32,269 nucleotides of DNA from Pseudonocardia nigra (GTDB taxonomy: Bacteria > Actinomycetota > Actinomycetes > Mycobacteriales > Pseudonocardiaceae): assembly GCF_019396355.1 (NCBI RefSeq), contig NZ_JAHKRK010000067.1:1-32269 (forward strand). The letters are read 5' to 3'. The position numbers and the translations under genes were made by a program. Positions 23,341-31,581 of the stretch are shown one piece after another (positions within the stretch are counted from its first letter, which is position 1; every line of letters starts with the position of its first letter). The notes below the pieces were generated by a model. It was not told where the DNA came from and made no database searches. It saw only the letters and a program-made list of their open reading frames with translations.

Positions 23341-24984
23341 ATGAGCGCTGCAACGGAGCCGTTCGCCGACGCGTCCGGCGCGGCCGCCGACGAGCCCGAC
23401 ATCCACACCACCGCCGGCAAGCTGGCCGACCTCTACCGCCGCATCGACGGCGCGGTGCACGCGGGCAGCGCGGCCGCGGTCGAGCGCCAGCACGCCAAGG
23501 GCCGCCAGACCGCCCGCGAGCGGATCGACCAGCTGCTCGACCCGGGCTCGTTCGTGGAGCTGGACGCTCTCACCCGGCACCGGTCCACCAACTTCGGCAT
23601 GGACGCCAAGCGCCCGTTCGGCGACGGGGTCGTCACCGGCACCGGCACGATCGACGGCCGCCCCGTCGCGGTGTTCAGCCAGGACGCCACCGTGTTCGGC
23701 GGCGCGCTCGGCGAGGTCTACGGCGAGAAGATCGTCAAGGTCATGGACCTCGCCATGAAGATCGGCTGCCCGGTCATCGGCATCAACGACGGCGGCGGCG
23801 CGCGCATCCAGGAGGGCGTGGTCGCCCTCGGCCTCTACGGCGAGATCTTCGTGCGCAACGTGCGCAGCTCGGGCGTCGTCCCGCAGATCTCACTGGTGAT
23901 GGGTGCGTGCGCCGGTGGGGCCGTGTACTCCCCCGCGATGACCGACTTCACCGTGATGGTCGACCAGACCAGCCACATGTTCATCACCGGTCCGGACATC
24001 ATCAAGACGGTCACCGGCGAGGAGGTCGACTTCGAGGACCTCGGCGGCGGCCGGGCGCACAACACGAAGTCCGGCGTGGCCCACTACCTCGCCGACGACG
24101 AGGCCGACGCCCTGTCCTACGTCAAGGAGCTGTTGAGCTTCCTGCCGTCGAACAACCTCTCCGAGCCGCCGTCCTACCCGGCCCCGGAGCCGACGGCCGG
24201 AGGCATCGAGGACGGACTCACCGACACCGACCTCGAGCTCGACACGATCATCCCGGACTCCCCGAACACCCCGTACGACATCCGCGAGGTGATCAACCGG
24301 GTGCTCGACGAGGGCGAGTTCCTCGAGGTGCAGGAGCTGTTCGCGCCGAACATCGTGACGGGGTTCGGGCGGATCGAGGGCAGGAGCGTCGGCGTCGTCG
24401 CCAACCAGCCCACCCAGTTCGCCGGCTGCCTCGACATCGACGCCTCCGAGAAGGCGGCCCGCTTCGTCCGCACCTGCGACGCGTTCAACATCCCGGTGGT
24501 CACGTTCGTCGACGTCCCCGGCTTCCTGCCCGGCACCGAGCAGGAGTGGAACGGGATCATCCGCCGCGGTGCCAAGCTGATCTACGCCTACGCCGAGGCG
24601 ACCGTCCCCAAGGTCACGGTGATCACCCGCAAGGCCTACGGCGGCGCGTACGACGTGATGGGCTCCAAGCACCTCGGCGCCGACATCAACGTGGCGTGGC
24701 CGACCGCACAGATCGCCGTCACCGGCGCCGCCGGCGCGGTGAGCATCCTCTACCGCAAGGAGCTGGCCGGCCTGGAGGGCGACGAGCTCGCCGCCCGCCG
24801 CGCGGAGCTGCAGCAGGAGTACGAGGACACCCTCGCCAACCCCTACATCGCGGCCGACCGCGGCTACATCGACGGCGTCATCCCGCCGTCCCACACCCGC
24901 GGCTACGTGGGGCGGGCACTGCGCACGCTGGCCACCAAGCGCGAGTCCGTCCCGCCGCGCAAGCACGGGAACATCCCGCTGTGA
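23341..24984 (+). CDS. accD5: Acyl-CoA (propionyl-CoA) carboxylase beta subunit
   Basis: A 547-residue carboxyltransferase subunit (crotonase-like tandem fold). Blocks include KGRQTARERIDQLLDPGSF, FSQDATVFGGALGEVYGEKI, INDGGGARIQEGVVALGLYG, VMGACAGGAVYSPAMTDF, VDVPGFLPGTEQEWNGIIR and RKAYGGAYDVMGSKHLGADI, which build the two oxyanion holes. Length and neighbours (birA upstream, epsilon subunit downstream) match mycobacterial AccD5, which carboxylates propionyl-CoA to methylmalonyl-CoA and also acetyl-CoA. The biotinylated alpha subunit is encoded elsewhere. The ATG at 23341 has AAGGTG upstream and lies 193 bp from the divergent phosphatase gene. Confidence 0.96.
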   Translation: MSAATEPFADASGAAADEPDIHTTAGKLADLYRRIDGAVHAGSAAAVERQHAKGRQTARERIDQLLDPGSFVELDALTRHRSTNFGMDAKRPFGDGVVTGTGTIDGRPVAVFSQDATVFGGALGEVYGEKIVKVMDLAMKIGCPVIGINDGGGARIQEGVVALGLYGEIFVRNVRSSGVVPQISLVMGACAGGAVYSPAMTDFTVMVDQTSHMFITGPDIIKTVTGEEVDFEDLGGGRAHNTKSGVAHYLADDEADALSYVKELLSFLPSNNLSEPPSYPAPEPTAGGIEDGLTDTDLELDTIIPDSPNTPYDIREVINRVLDEGEFLEVQELFAPNIVTGFGRIEGRSVGVVANQPTQFAGCLDIDASEKAARFVRTCDAFNIPVVTFVDVPGFLPGTEQEWNGIIRRGAKLIYAYAEATVPKVTVITRKAYGGAYDVMGSKHLGADINVAWPTAQIAVTGAAGAVSILYRKELAGLEGDELAARRAELQQEYEDTLANPYIAADRGYIDGVIPPSHTRGYVGRALRTLATKRESVPPRKHGNIPL

Positions 24985-25217
24985 CCGGCGCCGAGGCGAC
25001 GCCGGAGGAGCGCAGGGCGCTGTTCCGGGTGGTCCGGGGCGAGCCGTCAGACGCGGAGCTGGCCGCCCTGACGGTCGTGCTGGCGGCGGCCGCCACGTCC
25101 GGCGCGCCGCCGGCCGGCCCCGTCGAGCGGGACCGCTGGTCGGACCCGTCGGTGGCCTTCCGGACGCCCCTGCACCCCGGCCCGGGCGCCTGGCGGACGT
25201 CGACCTGGCCACGGTGA
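24981..25217 (+). CDS. accE5: Acyl-CoA carboxylase epsilon subunit
   Basis: A 78-residue protein. The N-terminus FRVVRGEPSDAELAALTVVL followed by AAAATSG and the C-terminal DRWSDPSVAFRTPLHPGPGA WR pattern are typical of the small AccE/PccE subunits that bind and stabilise the alpha-beta carboxylase complex in actinobacteria. The GTG at 24981 overlaps the accD5 stop (GTGA), so it is translationally coupled. Rv3281 is the positional counterpart; it is longer because of an extended N-terminus that is absent here. The transition to accessory genes begins right after it. Confidence 0.88.
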   Translation: MTGAEATPEERRALFRVVRGEPSDAELAALTVVLAAAATSGAPPAGPVERDRWSDPSVAFRTPLHPGPGAWRTSTWPR

Positions 25218-25229
25218 CGCACGCGCAAG

Positions 25230-25244
25230 TAGTATAGAAGTATG
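25230..25244 (+). promoter_or_regulatory. AT-rich -10 element of the toxin-antitoxin operon, probably leaderless
   Basis: The AT-rich TAGTAT at 25230-25235 is striking in this GC-rich setting. It lies 6 nt before the antitoxin ATG at 25242, so transcription would start at or next to the start codon, giving a leaderless mRNA. There is no ribosome-binding site, which fits. No clear -35 box is visible. Confidence 0.5.
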
Positions 25245-25502
25245 GCCAAGCGTAAGATCACGGTGACGGTCGACGCTGCGACGCTGGAGCAGGCCCAGGC
25301 GCTCGGCGTGCAGAACCTGTCCGCAGTGGTCGACGAAGCGCTGGAGATCCACGTCGAGCGCCTGGCCCGGCAAGCCGCGCTCCGCGATCTGCTGGACGGA
25401 TGGGAACGCGAGGCAGGCCCGGTGTCGGAGGCCGACCGGGCCGCGGCGCAGGCCGCCTTCGACGAGCTGGATGCGATCAACACCGGGCGCCGGCCGGCGT
25501 GA
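25242..25502 (+). CDS. Type II antitoxin, CcdA/VapB-like
   Basis: An 86-residue protein. Residues 1-45 form a ribbon-helix-helix DNA-binding domain (KRKITVTVDAATLEQAQALG, then NLSAVVDEALEIHVERLAR). The rest is a charged, helical tail (LRDLLDGWEREAGPVSEADR ... AAFDELDAI) of the kind that wraps around and blocks a toxin. The family is usually annotated CcdA-like, although here its partner is a PIN nuclease and not CcdB. Its stop overlaps the toxin start (GTGA). It should repress its own operon together with the toxin. Confidence 0.85.
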   Translation: MAKRKITVTVDAATLEQAQALGVQNLSAVVDEALEIHVERLARQAALRDLLDGWEREAGPVSEADRAAAQAAFDELDAINTGRRPA

Positions 25503-25936
25503 CGCTCCCACTCGTCCTCGACGCGGCAGGACTGGAGGCGCTCGCCGATCCGGCGCCGCCCGCCGCGTTCCGCGCGTTCCTGCAGGAGGCGCTCGACCGC
25601 GGCCGGGACGTGCTCGTTCCCGCCGTCGTCTGTGCCGAGGCCTGTCGCGGGGCCGCGCGGACGCGACGCGTTGAGGCGGCGGTGGCACGACACGCTCCGG
25701 CCAGGGGACAGCGCCCCGCCGTCGTCGTGATCGACACGGACTTCGCCCTCGCACGCCAGGTCGGCGCGGTGCTCCACGGCTCCGACGCGAGCTCCGCCGA
25801 CATCGTCGATGCCCACGTCGTGGCGGTGTGCGCCGGCCGGGGTGGCGGGCTCGTGATCACCGCCGACCCCGACGACATCGCGCACCTCGCCGCTGCCGTG
25901 CCGTCAGCCCGGATCGTCGTCCGCCCGGCGGGCTGA
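25499..25936 (+). CDS. PIN-domain toxin (VapC-like ribonuclease)
   Basis: A 145-residue PIN-domain protein. It begins LPLVLDAAGLEALAD, with the first acidic residue in LVLDA. It continues VLVPAVVCAEACRGAAR (Glu), SSADIVDAHVVAVCAG (Asp pair) and LVITADPDDIAHLAAAV (Asp). These are the four acidic positions of the Mg-dependent RNase centre, so the toxin appears intact. Toxins of this type cleave tRNA, rRNA or mRNA when released from the antitoxin. The GTG at 25499 overlaps the antitoxin stop. It converges on the conservon with only 18 nt between stops. Confidence 0.87.
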   Translation: MTLPLVLDAAGLEALADPAPPAAFRAFLQEALDRGRDVLVPAVVCAEACRGAARTRRVEAAVARHAPARGQRPAVVVIDTDFALARQVGAVLHGSDASSADIVDAHVVAVCAGRGGGLVITADPDDIAHLAAAVPSARIVVRPAG

Positions 25937-25954
25937 TCCCACAGCGCCCGGCCG

Positions 25955-26542
25955 TCAGTTGCTCACCGCCGTGCGAGCCAGCGCGTGCTCGACCAGCGCC
26001 ACCAGCGCCGCGCGGCTCGACGCGGGGTCGCGCGCGTCCATCCACACCAGCGGGCAGCCCGGGGGGAGCGCGAGCGCGTCGCGGACGGTCTCCACGTCGT
26101 AGTCGTCCGCACCCGGGAACCGGTTCACGCCCACGATGAACGGCAGCCGCCGGTTATCGAAGTAGTCGATGGCCGGGAAGCAGTCGTCGACCCGGCGCAG
26201 GTCGACCAGCACCACCGCGCCCACCGACCCGCGCGCGAGCTCGTCCCACATGAACCAGAACCGGGACTGCCCCGGCGTCCCGAACAGGTAGAGGATGAGC
26301 GACTCGTCGACGGTGAGGCGCCCGAAGTCCATCGCCACCGTGGTGGTCGACTTGTCGGGCACCGCGTCCGCGTCGTCGACGCCGACCGAGGCCGCCGTCA
26401 TCGCCTGCTCGGTGAGCAGCGGCGGGATCTCCGACAGCGAGCGGACCAGGGTGGTCTTGCCCACCCCGAACCCGCCCGCGACCAGCACCTTCAGCGGGAT
26501 CAGCTCCCCCTGTTCGGCGCCGTTCGTTCGCTCAGCGTGCAC
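25955..26542 (-). CDS. cvnD: Conservon GTPase CvnD-like
   Basis: A 195-residue Ras-like small GTPase. The P-loop is GGFGVGKTT (residues 23-31), the switch I Thr lies in TTTVAMDFG (67-75), and the G3 motif appears as FGTPGQ (87-92), where DxxGQ would be usual. The base-recognition motif is VNRFPGA (N140) rather than NKxD. These variations are typical of the prokaryotic GTPases encoded in conservons of Streptomyces. It should act with CvnA-C as a membrane-associated signalling complex resembling a G-protein module. The GTG at 26542 has GGAGG upstream and overlaps cvnC by 11 nt. Confidence 0.93.
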   Translation of the reverse strand: MHAERTNGAEQGELIPLKVLVAGGFGVGKTTLVRSLSEIPPLLTEQAMTAASVGVDDADAVPDKSTTTVAMDFGRLTVDESLILYLFGTPGQSRFWFMWDELARGSVGAVVLVDLRRVDDCFPAIDYFDNRRLPFIVGVNRFPGADDYDVETVRDALALPPGCPLVWMDARDPASSRAALVALVEHALARTAVSN

Positions 26543-26900
26543 GAAGGCCCTCCAACAGCCTCTCGAGGATCTCGGGGGTCGGTCCGTGCCCCGCGGACGA
26601 CGGCGGCAGGTGCACCGTCAGGTAGCCGGCGTCGACGAGGTCGCCCACGAGCACCCGCGCCACACCGACAGGGACGCGCAGCGCCGCCCCGATCTCGACG
26701 ATCGAGATCGGACGCGCGGCCAACTCGACGGTGGTGCGGTACTCCAGCTTGAGATCGGCGGTCCGGCCGCCGGCAGCGGTGACGGTCACCAGGGTCTCCA
26801 CCGGCATGTCCGCACCGGCCTTCGAGCGGGTGCGGCCGCGGGTCAGCGCGTACACCGGCACCACGCGGCCGCCGTGCCGCCCGGGATCGTCGGACTGCAC
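26532..26900 (-). CDS. cvnC: Conservon DUF742 protein CvnC-like
   Basis: A 122-residue DUF742 protein. After VVPVYALTRGRTRS it has a winged-helix-like core (RPISIVEIGAALRVPVGVAR, VLVGDLVDAGYLTVHLP) and the usual ending PEILERLLEGLRA. The family occurs almost only in conservons, between the roadblock protein and the GTPase, and links them in the complex. The GTG at 26900 lies 2 nt after the cvnB stop. There are no membrane segments. Confidence 0.92.
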   Translation of the reverse strand: MQSDDPGRHGGRVVPVYALTRGRTRSKAGADMPVETLVTVTAAGGRTADLKLEYRTTVELAARPISIVEIGAALRVPVGVARVLVGDLVDAGYLTVHLPPSSAGHGPTPEILERLLEGLRAR

Positions 26901-26902
26901 CG

Positions 26903-27304
26903 CTACCCGCCCGCCGTCGTGCGGGGCGCCGGGGTCAGGGCGTGCCCCACCCGGGAGGCGAGCATCATCATCTCGTAACCGACCATCCCGATGTCGCAGC
27001 GGCGCTCGGCGAACACCGCGAGCGTGGCGCCCTGGCTCACCGACGTCACGAACAGGTAGCCGCCCGCCATCTCGAGGATGGTCTGGCTGACCGGCCCCGC
27101 CTCGAGCAGGTGCGCGGTGCCGCGGGCGAGGCTGACCAGCCCGGAGGCGGCAGCGGCGAGCTGGTCGCCGAGGGCGACGCCGACCCCCGGCGACATGGCC
27201 AGCCGCAGGCCGTCACCGGAGACCACGACGCCGTGCACGACGCCGGGGGTGTCGCGGACGAACTCCGCCAGCAGCCAGTCGAGCTGGCCTGCCGGACCGG
27301 TCAT
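26903..27304 (-). CDS. cvnB: Conservon roadblock/LC7 protein CvnB-like
   Basis: A 133-residue roadblock/LC7-domain protein (QLDWLLAEFVRDTPGVVHGV, VVSGDGLRLAMS, GDQLAAAASGLVSLARGTAH, GYLFVTSVSQGATLAVFA), which usually regulates the partner GTPase. The ATG at 27304 overlaps the cvnA stop in an ATGA junction. The order A-B-C-D on the minus strand is exactly that of Streptomyces conservons, supporting one polycistronic unit. Confidence 0.93.
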   Translation of the reverse strand: MTGPAGQLDWLLAEFVRDTPGVVHGVVVSGDGLRLAMSPGVGVALGDQLAAAASGLVSLARGTAHLLEAGPVSQTILEMAGGYLFVTSVSQGATLAVFAERRCDIGMVGYEMMMLASRVGHALTPAPRTTAGG

Positions 27305-29259
27305 GACCGCTCTCCCGTCTGCGCGCCCGCGCGGTCGACGAACGCCTGCGCGGCCTGCCTGCTCGCCTGGTACCGCGACAGCGCGCTCGCGGCACCCGCG
27401 TCGTGCTGCGGGTTCTCGTCGGCGCCGCCCGCCGACGGCGTGCGCAGCTCGGGGGCCAGGTGGGCCTGCGGCACGCGGCGGCGCAGCCCCTTCGTGGGTG
27501 CGGACGGCGGCGCCACCTCCGGGCGGGGCCGCGGGACGGGGCTGGGCCGGTCCGCGGGCGGCCGCACGACATGCCGGTTCGCGGTGAGCCCGTGGGCGCC
27601 CGGGGCGTCGGCGGAGGCACCGTTGGACGCGGCTGCGCCGGCCGGGTGCGCCTCGGCGTGCGCCGACTCCGGGTTCCACCACCCGCGCCAGCCCGCGTCC
27701 GCGCCCACGAGCTCGGCCGGCGGCGGTGCGGCCTGCGGTGGCACGTGCACCTCGATGCGCTCGCGGCGAGTGGCCGGCGCGGGCCGCTCCGGCCGCTCGG
27801 CGGGCTCCGCGGTGGGTTGCGGCCGGTCGAGGCGCTGGGGGCGCTCCACACGAGCGGCGACGTAGGGACGCGGCTCGGCGACGGCCGGGCCGACGGCGGC
27901 GGGTGCGGTGTTCTCGGCAAGCCGTGCGGCCGCCGCGAACAGGGCGGCCGGCAGCGCGACGACCGCGCTGACGCCCGCGCCCGGGGTGGCGCCGAGCGAC
28001 ACCGCGATGCCGTGCCGGGCGGCGAGCCGGGCGACGACGTGGAACCCGAGCCGCTGGACCGCGTCGAGGTCGACCTCGCGGGGGTGGGACAGCAGGTCGT
28101 TCGCCGCGGCGAGGTCGTCGGGCGGCATGCCGACGCCCCAGTCCTCGACGGTCAGCAGGTGCGCCCCCTCGGTCCGCCGGTCGGGGCGCGCCCGGATCGT
28201 CACGAGCGTGTCGGGCGGGGAGAAGCGCACCGCGTTCTCGGTGAGCTCGGCGAGCAGGTGCGTCAGGTCGGCGACGGCGTACCCGGAGAGCGCGACGTGG
28301 TCGTCGACGGCGAAGACGACCCGGTCGAGGTCCTCGGTCTCGGCGATCGCCGCCCGCACGACGTCGCGCAGCGGCACCGGCGCCGACCACGTCCGCGGCG
28401 GCTGCTCGCCCGCGAGCACCAGCAGGCTCTCGGCGTTGCGGCGCACGCGAGTGGCCAGGTGGTCGAGGGTGAACAGGTCGGCGAGCGCATCGGGGTCCTG
28501 CTCCTTCTCCTCCAGCTGGTTGATGATGTCCAGCTGCCGGTAGAGCATGCTCTGGTTGCGGCGGGCGAGGTTGACCAGCATCGCCGAGGCGAACCGGCGG
28601 CGCCCGATCTCGGCGTCGGCCGTCACGAGCTGCTTGCCCAGTGCCTCCTTCTCGGTCTGCTCGTCCTCGGTGATCCGCCAGAAGATCACCATCCCCACGC
28701 ACGCGGCGAGCACGGCCACGCCGTGGACGAACGACCACAGCCACGGGTTCGACTGCGCCGCGGGGTGGTTGAAGATCCGCTCCCCGAACCAGATGGTGCC
28801 CACGCCGTGGCTGACCACGGTGAACGTCACGTTCCAGAGGAACGGCACCCAGTCCTGGTAGAGGGCGATGAAGCCGATGATGATGAAGAAGTGGAAGTGC
28901 GCCTCGATGCTCCCCGAGGTGAGCAGCACCAGCGCAGCGGAGCTGAAGACGTACCCGCCGGTGGTGAAGAAGGAGGCCATCCTGCGCTGGGTCACGACCT
29001 GGCCCAGCACGAGCCCCACCACCGGGGCGATCAGCGTGCAGCCGACGAACACGGGACTGTTGCCGAGCGCGAGGCCGAGCACCAGCAGAGCGGGTACGTG
29101 CAGCAGGAGCACCCACTGTAGGAGCCGGTGCCGCCTGCGGAACGCCTTCTCGTCGAGGGTGTTGCCGCGCGGCAGGTACTCGAGCAGCCGGGCCCGGCCC
29201 CGGCCACCATCCTCACGGCCCTCCTCCACGGGAGGTCCGGTCGGCGCCATGGTCTGCAT
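27301..29259 (-). CDS. cvnA: Conservon sensor kinase CvnA-like, with a multi-helix His-rich membrane sensor
   Basis: A 652-residue protein. Residues 46-195 hold about six hydrophobic helices, with EAHFHFF (119-125), HGVG (151), FNH (165) and VHG (179). This resembles the MASE-like sensor of some GGDEF and chemoreceptor proteins rather than the nitrate-sensing domain usual for CvnA. The linker has the conservon signature VNLARRNQSMLYRQLDIINQ (229-248) and LDHLATRVRRN, with H267. The ATPase domain has LLAELTENAVRFSPPDTLVT (N342) and DWGVGMP. Residues about 450-652 are Pro/Ala-rich and disordered. The ATG at 29259 has GGAG upstream. Whether such kinases autophosphorylate is not settled. Confidence 0.9.
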   Translation of the reverse strand: MQTMAPTGPPVEEGREDGGRGRARLLEYLPRGNTLDEKAFRRRHRLLQWVLLLHVPALLVLGLALGNSPVFVGCTLIAPVVGLVLGQVVTQRRMASFFTTGGYVFSSAALVLLTSGSIEAHFHFFIIIGFIALYQDWVPFLWNVTFTVVSHGVGTIWFGERIFNHPAAQSNPWLWSFVHGVAVLAACVGMVIFWRITEDEQTEKEALGKQLVTADAEIGRRRFASAMLVNLARRNQSMLYRQLDIINQLEEKEQDPDALADLFTLDHLATRVRRNAESLLVLAGEQPPRTWSAPVPLRDVVRAAIAETEDLDRVVFAVDDHVALSGYAVADLTHLLAELTENAVRFSPPDTLVTIRARPDRRTEGAHLLTVEDWGVGMPPDDLAAANDLLSHPREVDLDAVQRLGFHVVARLAARHGIAVSLGATPGAGVSAVVALPAALFAAAARLAENTAPAAVGPAVAEPRPYVAARVERPQRLDRPQPTAEPAERPERPAPATRRERIEVHVPPQAAPPPAELVGADAGWRGWWNPESAHAEAHPAGAAASNGASADAPGAHGLTANRHVVRPPADRPSPVPRPRPEVAPPSAPTKGLRRRVPQAHLAPELRTPSAGGADENPQHDAGAASALSRYQASRQAAQAFVDRAGAQTGERS

Positions 29260-29807
29260 GGAATTCCGCTCCGTCCGGCCGCCATCACGGCTTCGCCACT
29301 TCGATAGGCGGCAGACAGTACAAGCCGACGAAGGCCCGGCAAACAGCCGGTGGGCATTACGAAGAATGGCCCACAGAGCCTCACCACTCGGCTCTCCGGA
29401 TCCGCCGTTCGACGCTGCGAACAACACCGGAAATGGCGCTGCTGCGCGTATCGGGCACTCCGGGAACGACCGTCCGGCGCGGCGGTCCCCACCGTGCACC
29501 ACGGTCGTCGACCGGCGCGCACCGCTGGGCGCGCCGGCGGAGGAACCGGCGTTTCGGACCGCCATTCCCGAGAGATTACGCCGAACAGCCGCAGCAGTGC
29601 AGCCGAATGGCGGCGTATTCACCTGGCTCGGTGATCGTTACAGTTCGTCTGGCGGAACGGACGGCGTGCCCGGGTTCCCGGGCGTCCCCGGCGCCTCCGT
29701 GTGCCACGATGATCACGTCGAGAAATCGTGGTCGAAACGTCGAACCCCGCGGATTCCCCGATTCGCGGTGGAACATGCCCGTAATCGGTCCGCAATCGGA
29801 GACCTCC
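29260..29807. promoter_or_regulatory. 548-bp divergent regulatory gap between cvnA and hypX
   Basis: No gene is visible here and the composition is less GC-rich than the coding regions around it. It must contain promoters for the conservon (minus) and hypX (plus). Inverted repeats CCACGAT (29704-29710)/ATCGTGG (29725-29731) and CCGCGGAT (29747-29754)/ATTCGCGG (29761-29768, one G-T pair) lie close to the hypX start and are candidate regulator sites or leader hairpins. I found no convincing -35/-10 pair by eye. Confidence 0.55.
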
Positions 29808-31547
29808 GTGCGAATTCTGCTGCTCTGCTCGTCGTTCAACGGACTCACCCAACGGGTGTGGACGGAACTGCGGGCGGACGGTCACGAGGTCGTCGTGCAG
29901 ACCGCGGGATCCGACGACATCGTCCGGCGGGCGGTCGCGACCGTCGACCCGGAACTGATCCTGTGCCCGTTCCTGCGCGAGCGGGTGCCCGACGACGTGT
30001 GGCGGACCCGGCGCACCGTCATCCTCCATCCCGGCCCGGAGGGGGACCACGGCCCGTCGTCGCTGGACTGGGCGATCTCCGGTGCCGAGCCCGACTGGGG
30101 CGTCACCGCGCTCGAGGCCATCGCCGACATGGACGCCGGCCCGATCTGGGCCACGCGCACCTTCGCGCTCCCGGCCGATCCGCCGCGCAAGAGCGCGCTG
30201 TACGCCGGTCCGGTCACCGACGCCGCCGTCGAGCTCGCGCGGGAGGTGGTGGCGAGGGCCGCCAACCCCACCTTCGTCCCGCGTCCGCTCGACCCCACCC
30301 GCCCGGTGCGCGGCAGGCTCCGGCCCACCATGCGTCAGACCGACCGCGCGTTCTCCTGGTCCGACCCCACCGAGCACGTGCTGCGGCGGATCCGCGCGGC
30401 CGACGGCTCGCCCGGCGTGCGCACGGTGCTCGCCGGGCTGCCGGTGTCGGTGTTCGACGCCCATCGCGGGCCGGCCACGCCCGGCGAGCCGGGCACGATC
30501 GCGCTGCGCAGGCACGGCGCCGTGCTCGTCCGCACCGGCGACGGGGCGCTGTGGATCGGGCAGCTGCGCCGGGTGTCCGCCGACGACGGCCCGCGGGTCA
30601 AGCTGCCGGCGGCGGCCGTGCTCGGCGACCGGGTGGCGCACGTCCCGGAGTCGCTCGAGCCGCTGGAGGCGGGAGAGGCGGACGGCTACCGCGAGATCGC
30701 GTACCGGCGCCGGGGCGCCGTCGGCGTGCTGAGCTTCGACTTCCCCAACGGCGCGATGTCCACCACGCAGTGCCACCGCCTCGCCGCCGCAGTGCGGTTC
30801 GCCGCCGCGCAGGACACTGCGGTCATCGTGCTGCGGGGCGGCCAGTTCTTCTCCAACGGGATCCACCTGGGCGTGATCGAGGCCAGGCCCGACCCGGCGA
30901 TGGAGGCGTGGCGCAACATCGTCGCGATCGACGACGTCTGCCGCGAGATCATCACCTGCACCCACCAACTGGTGGTCACCGCCATGAACGCCAATGCGGG
31001 GGCGGGCGGGGTCATGTTGGGCCTCGGGGCCGACGAGGTGCTGCTGCGCGACGGTGTGGTGCTCAACGCGCACTACCGCACGATGGGCCTCTCCGGATCC
31101 GAGTACTGGACCTACGTGCTCCCCCGGCGGGTCGGCGCCGACGAGGCGGGCCGGCTCACCGGCGAGTGCCTGCCCATCGGCGCGGCCGAGGCCGCCCGCA
31201 TCGGGCTCGCCGACCGGGTGCTGCCCGGTTCGCCCGCCGAGTTCGATGCGGCCGTGCTGGACCATGCCGCGCGCCTGGCGACGAGCCCCGGCCTGGCGAA
31301 CCGGCTCGCGGCGAAGGCCGCGGCGCGGGCGGCCGACGAGCAGCGCAGGCCGCTGGAGACCTACCGGGTCCAGGAGCTCGCCGAGATGAGCCGGGACATC
31401 TTCGACGACCGGTACGGCTTCGCCGCGGCCCGGCACGCCTTCGTCACCAAGCAGCCGGCCCCGGCCGCACCGGTCCCGGCCGCACGTCGCTCCGGCGAGA
31501 CCGGGCGGCACGCCGCGCTGCGCGAGGCCGCGCACCAGGCGGTCTGA
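29808..31547 (+). CDS. hypX: HypX/HoxX, CO-ligand synthesis for [NiFe]-hydrogenase
   Basis: A 579-residue two-domain enzyme. The N-terminal formyltransferase-like domain (1-170) has LCSSFNGLTQRVWTELRADG and LHPGPEGDHGPSSLDWAIS (74-91); 171-280 is its C-terminal extension. The enoyl-CoA-hydratase-like domain (about 295-510) has FSNGIHLGVIEA, NANAGAGGVML and TMGLSGSEYWTYVLPRRVG. This colinear pattern is that of HypX, which moves a formyl group from formyl-tetrahydrofolate to CoA and decarbonylates formyl-CoA to CO, the Fe ligand of [NiFe]-hydrogenase under air. The GTG at 29808 has GGAG 6 nt upstream; the ATG at 29775 lacks that support. The tail beyond 520 is Pro/Ala-rich. No other hyp or hydrogenase gene is in the window. 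Confidence 0.92.
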   Translation: MRILLLCSSFNGLTQRVWTELRADGHEVVVQTAGSDDIVRRAVATVDPELILCPFLRERVPDDVWRTRRTVILHPGPEGDHGPSSLDWAISGAEPDWGVTALEAIADMDAGPIWATRTFALPADPPRKSALYAGPVTDAAVELAREVVARAANPTFVPRPLDPTRPVRGRLRPTMRQTDRAFSWSDPTEHVLRRIRAADGSPGVRTVLAGLPVSVFDAHRGPATPGEPGTIALRRHGAVLVRTGDGALWIGQLRRVSADDGPRVKLPAAAVLGDRVAHVPESLEPLEAGEADGYREIAYRRRGAVGVLSFDFPNGAMSTTQCHRLAAAVRFAAAQDTAVIVLRGGQFFSNGIHLGVIEARPDPAMEAWRNIVAIDDVCREIITCTHQLVVTAMNANAGAGGVMLGLGADEVLLRDGVVLNAHYRTMGLSGSEYWTYVLPRRVGADEAGRLTGECLPIGAAEAARIGLADRVLPGSPAEFDAAVLDHAARLATSPGLANRLAAKAAARAADEQRRPLETYRVQELAEMSRDIFDDRYGFAAARHAFVTKQPAPAAPVPAARRSGETGRHAALREAAHQAV

Positions 31548-31581
31548 GCGACCCGGCCGGTTCCGCGGGACAATCGCGCAG

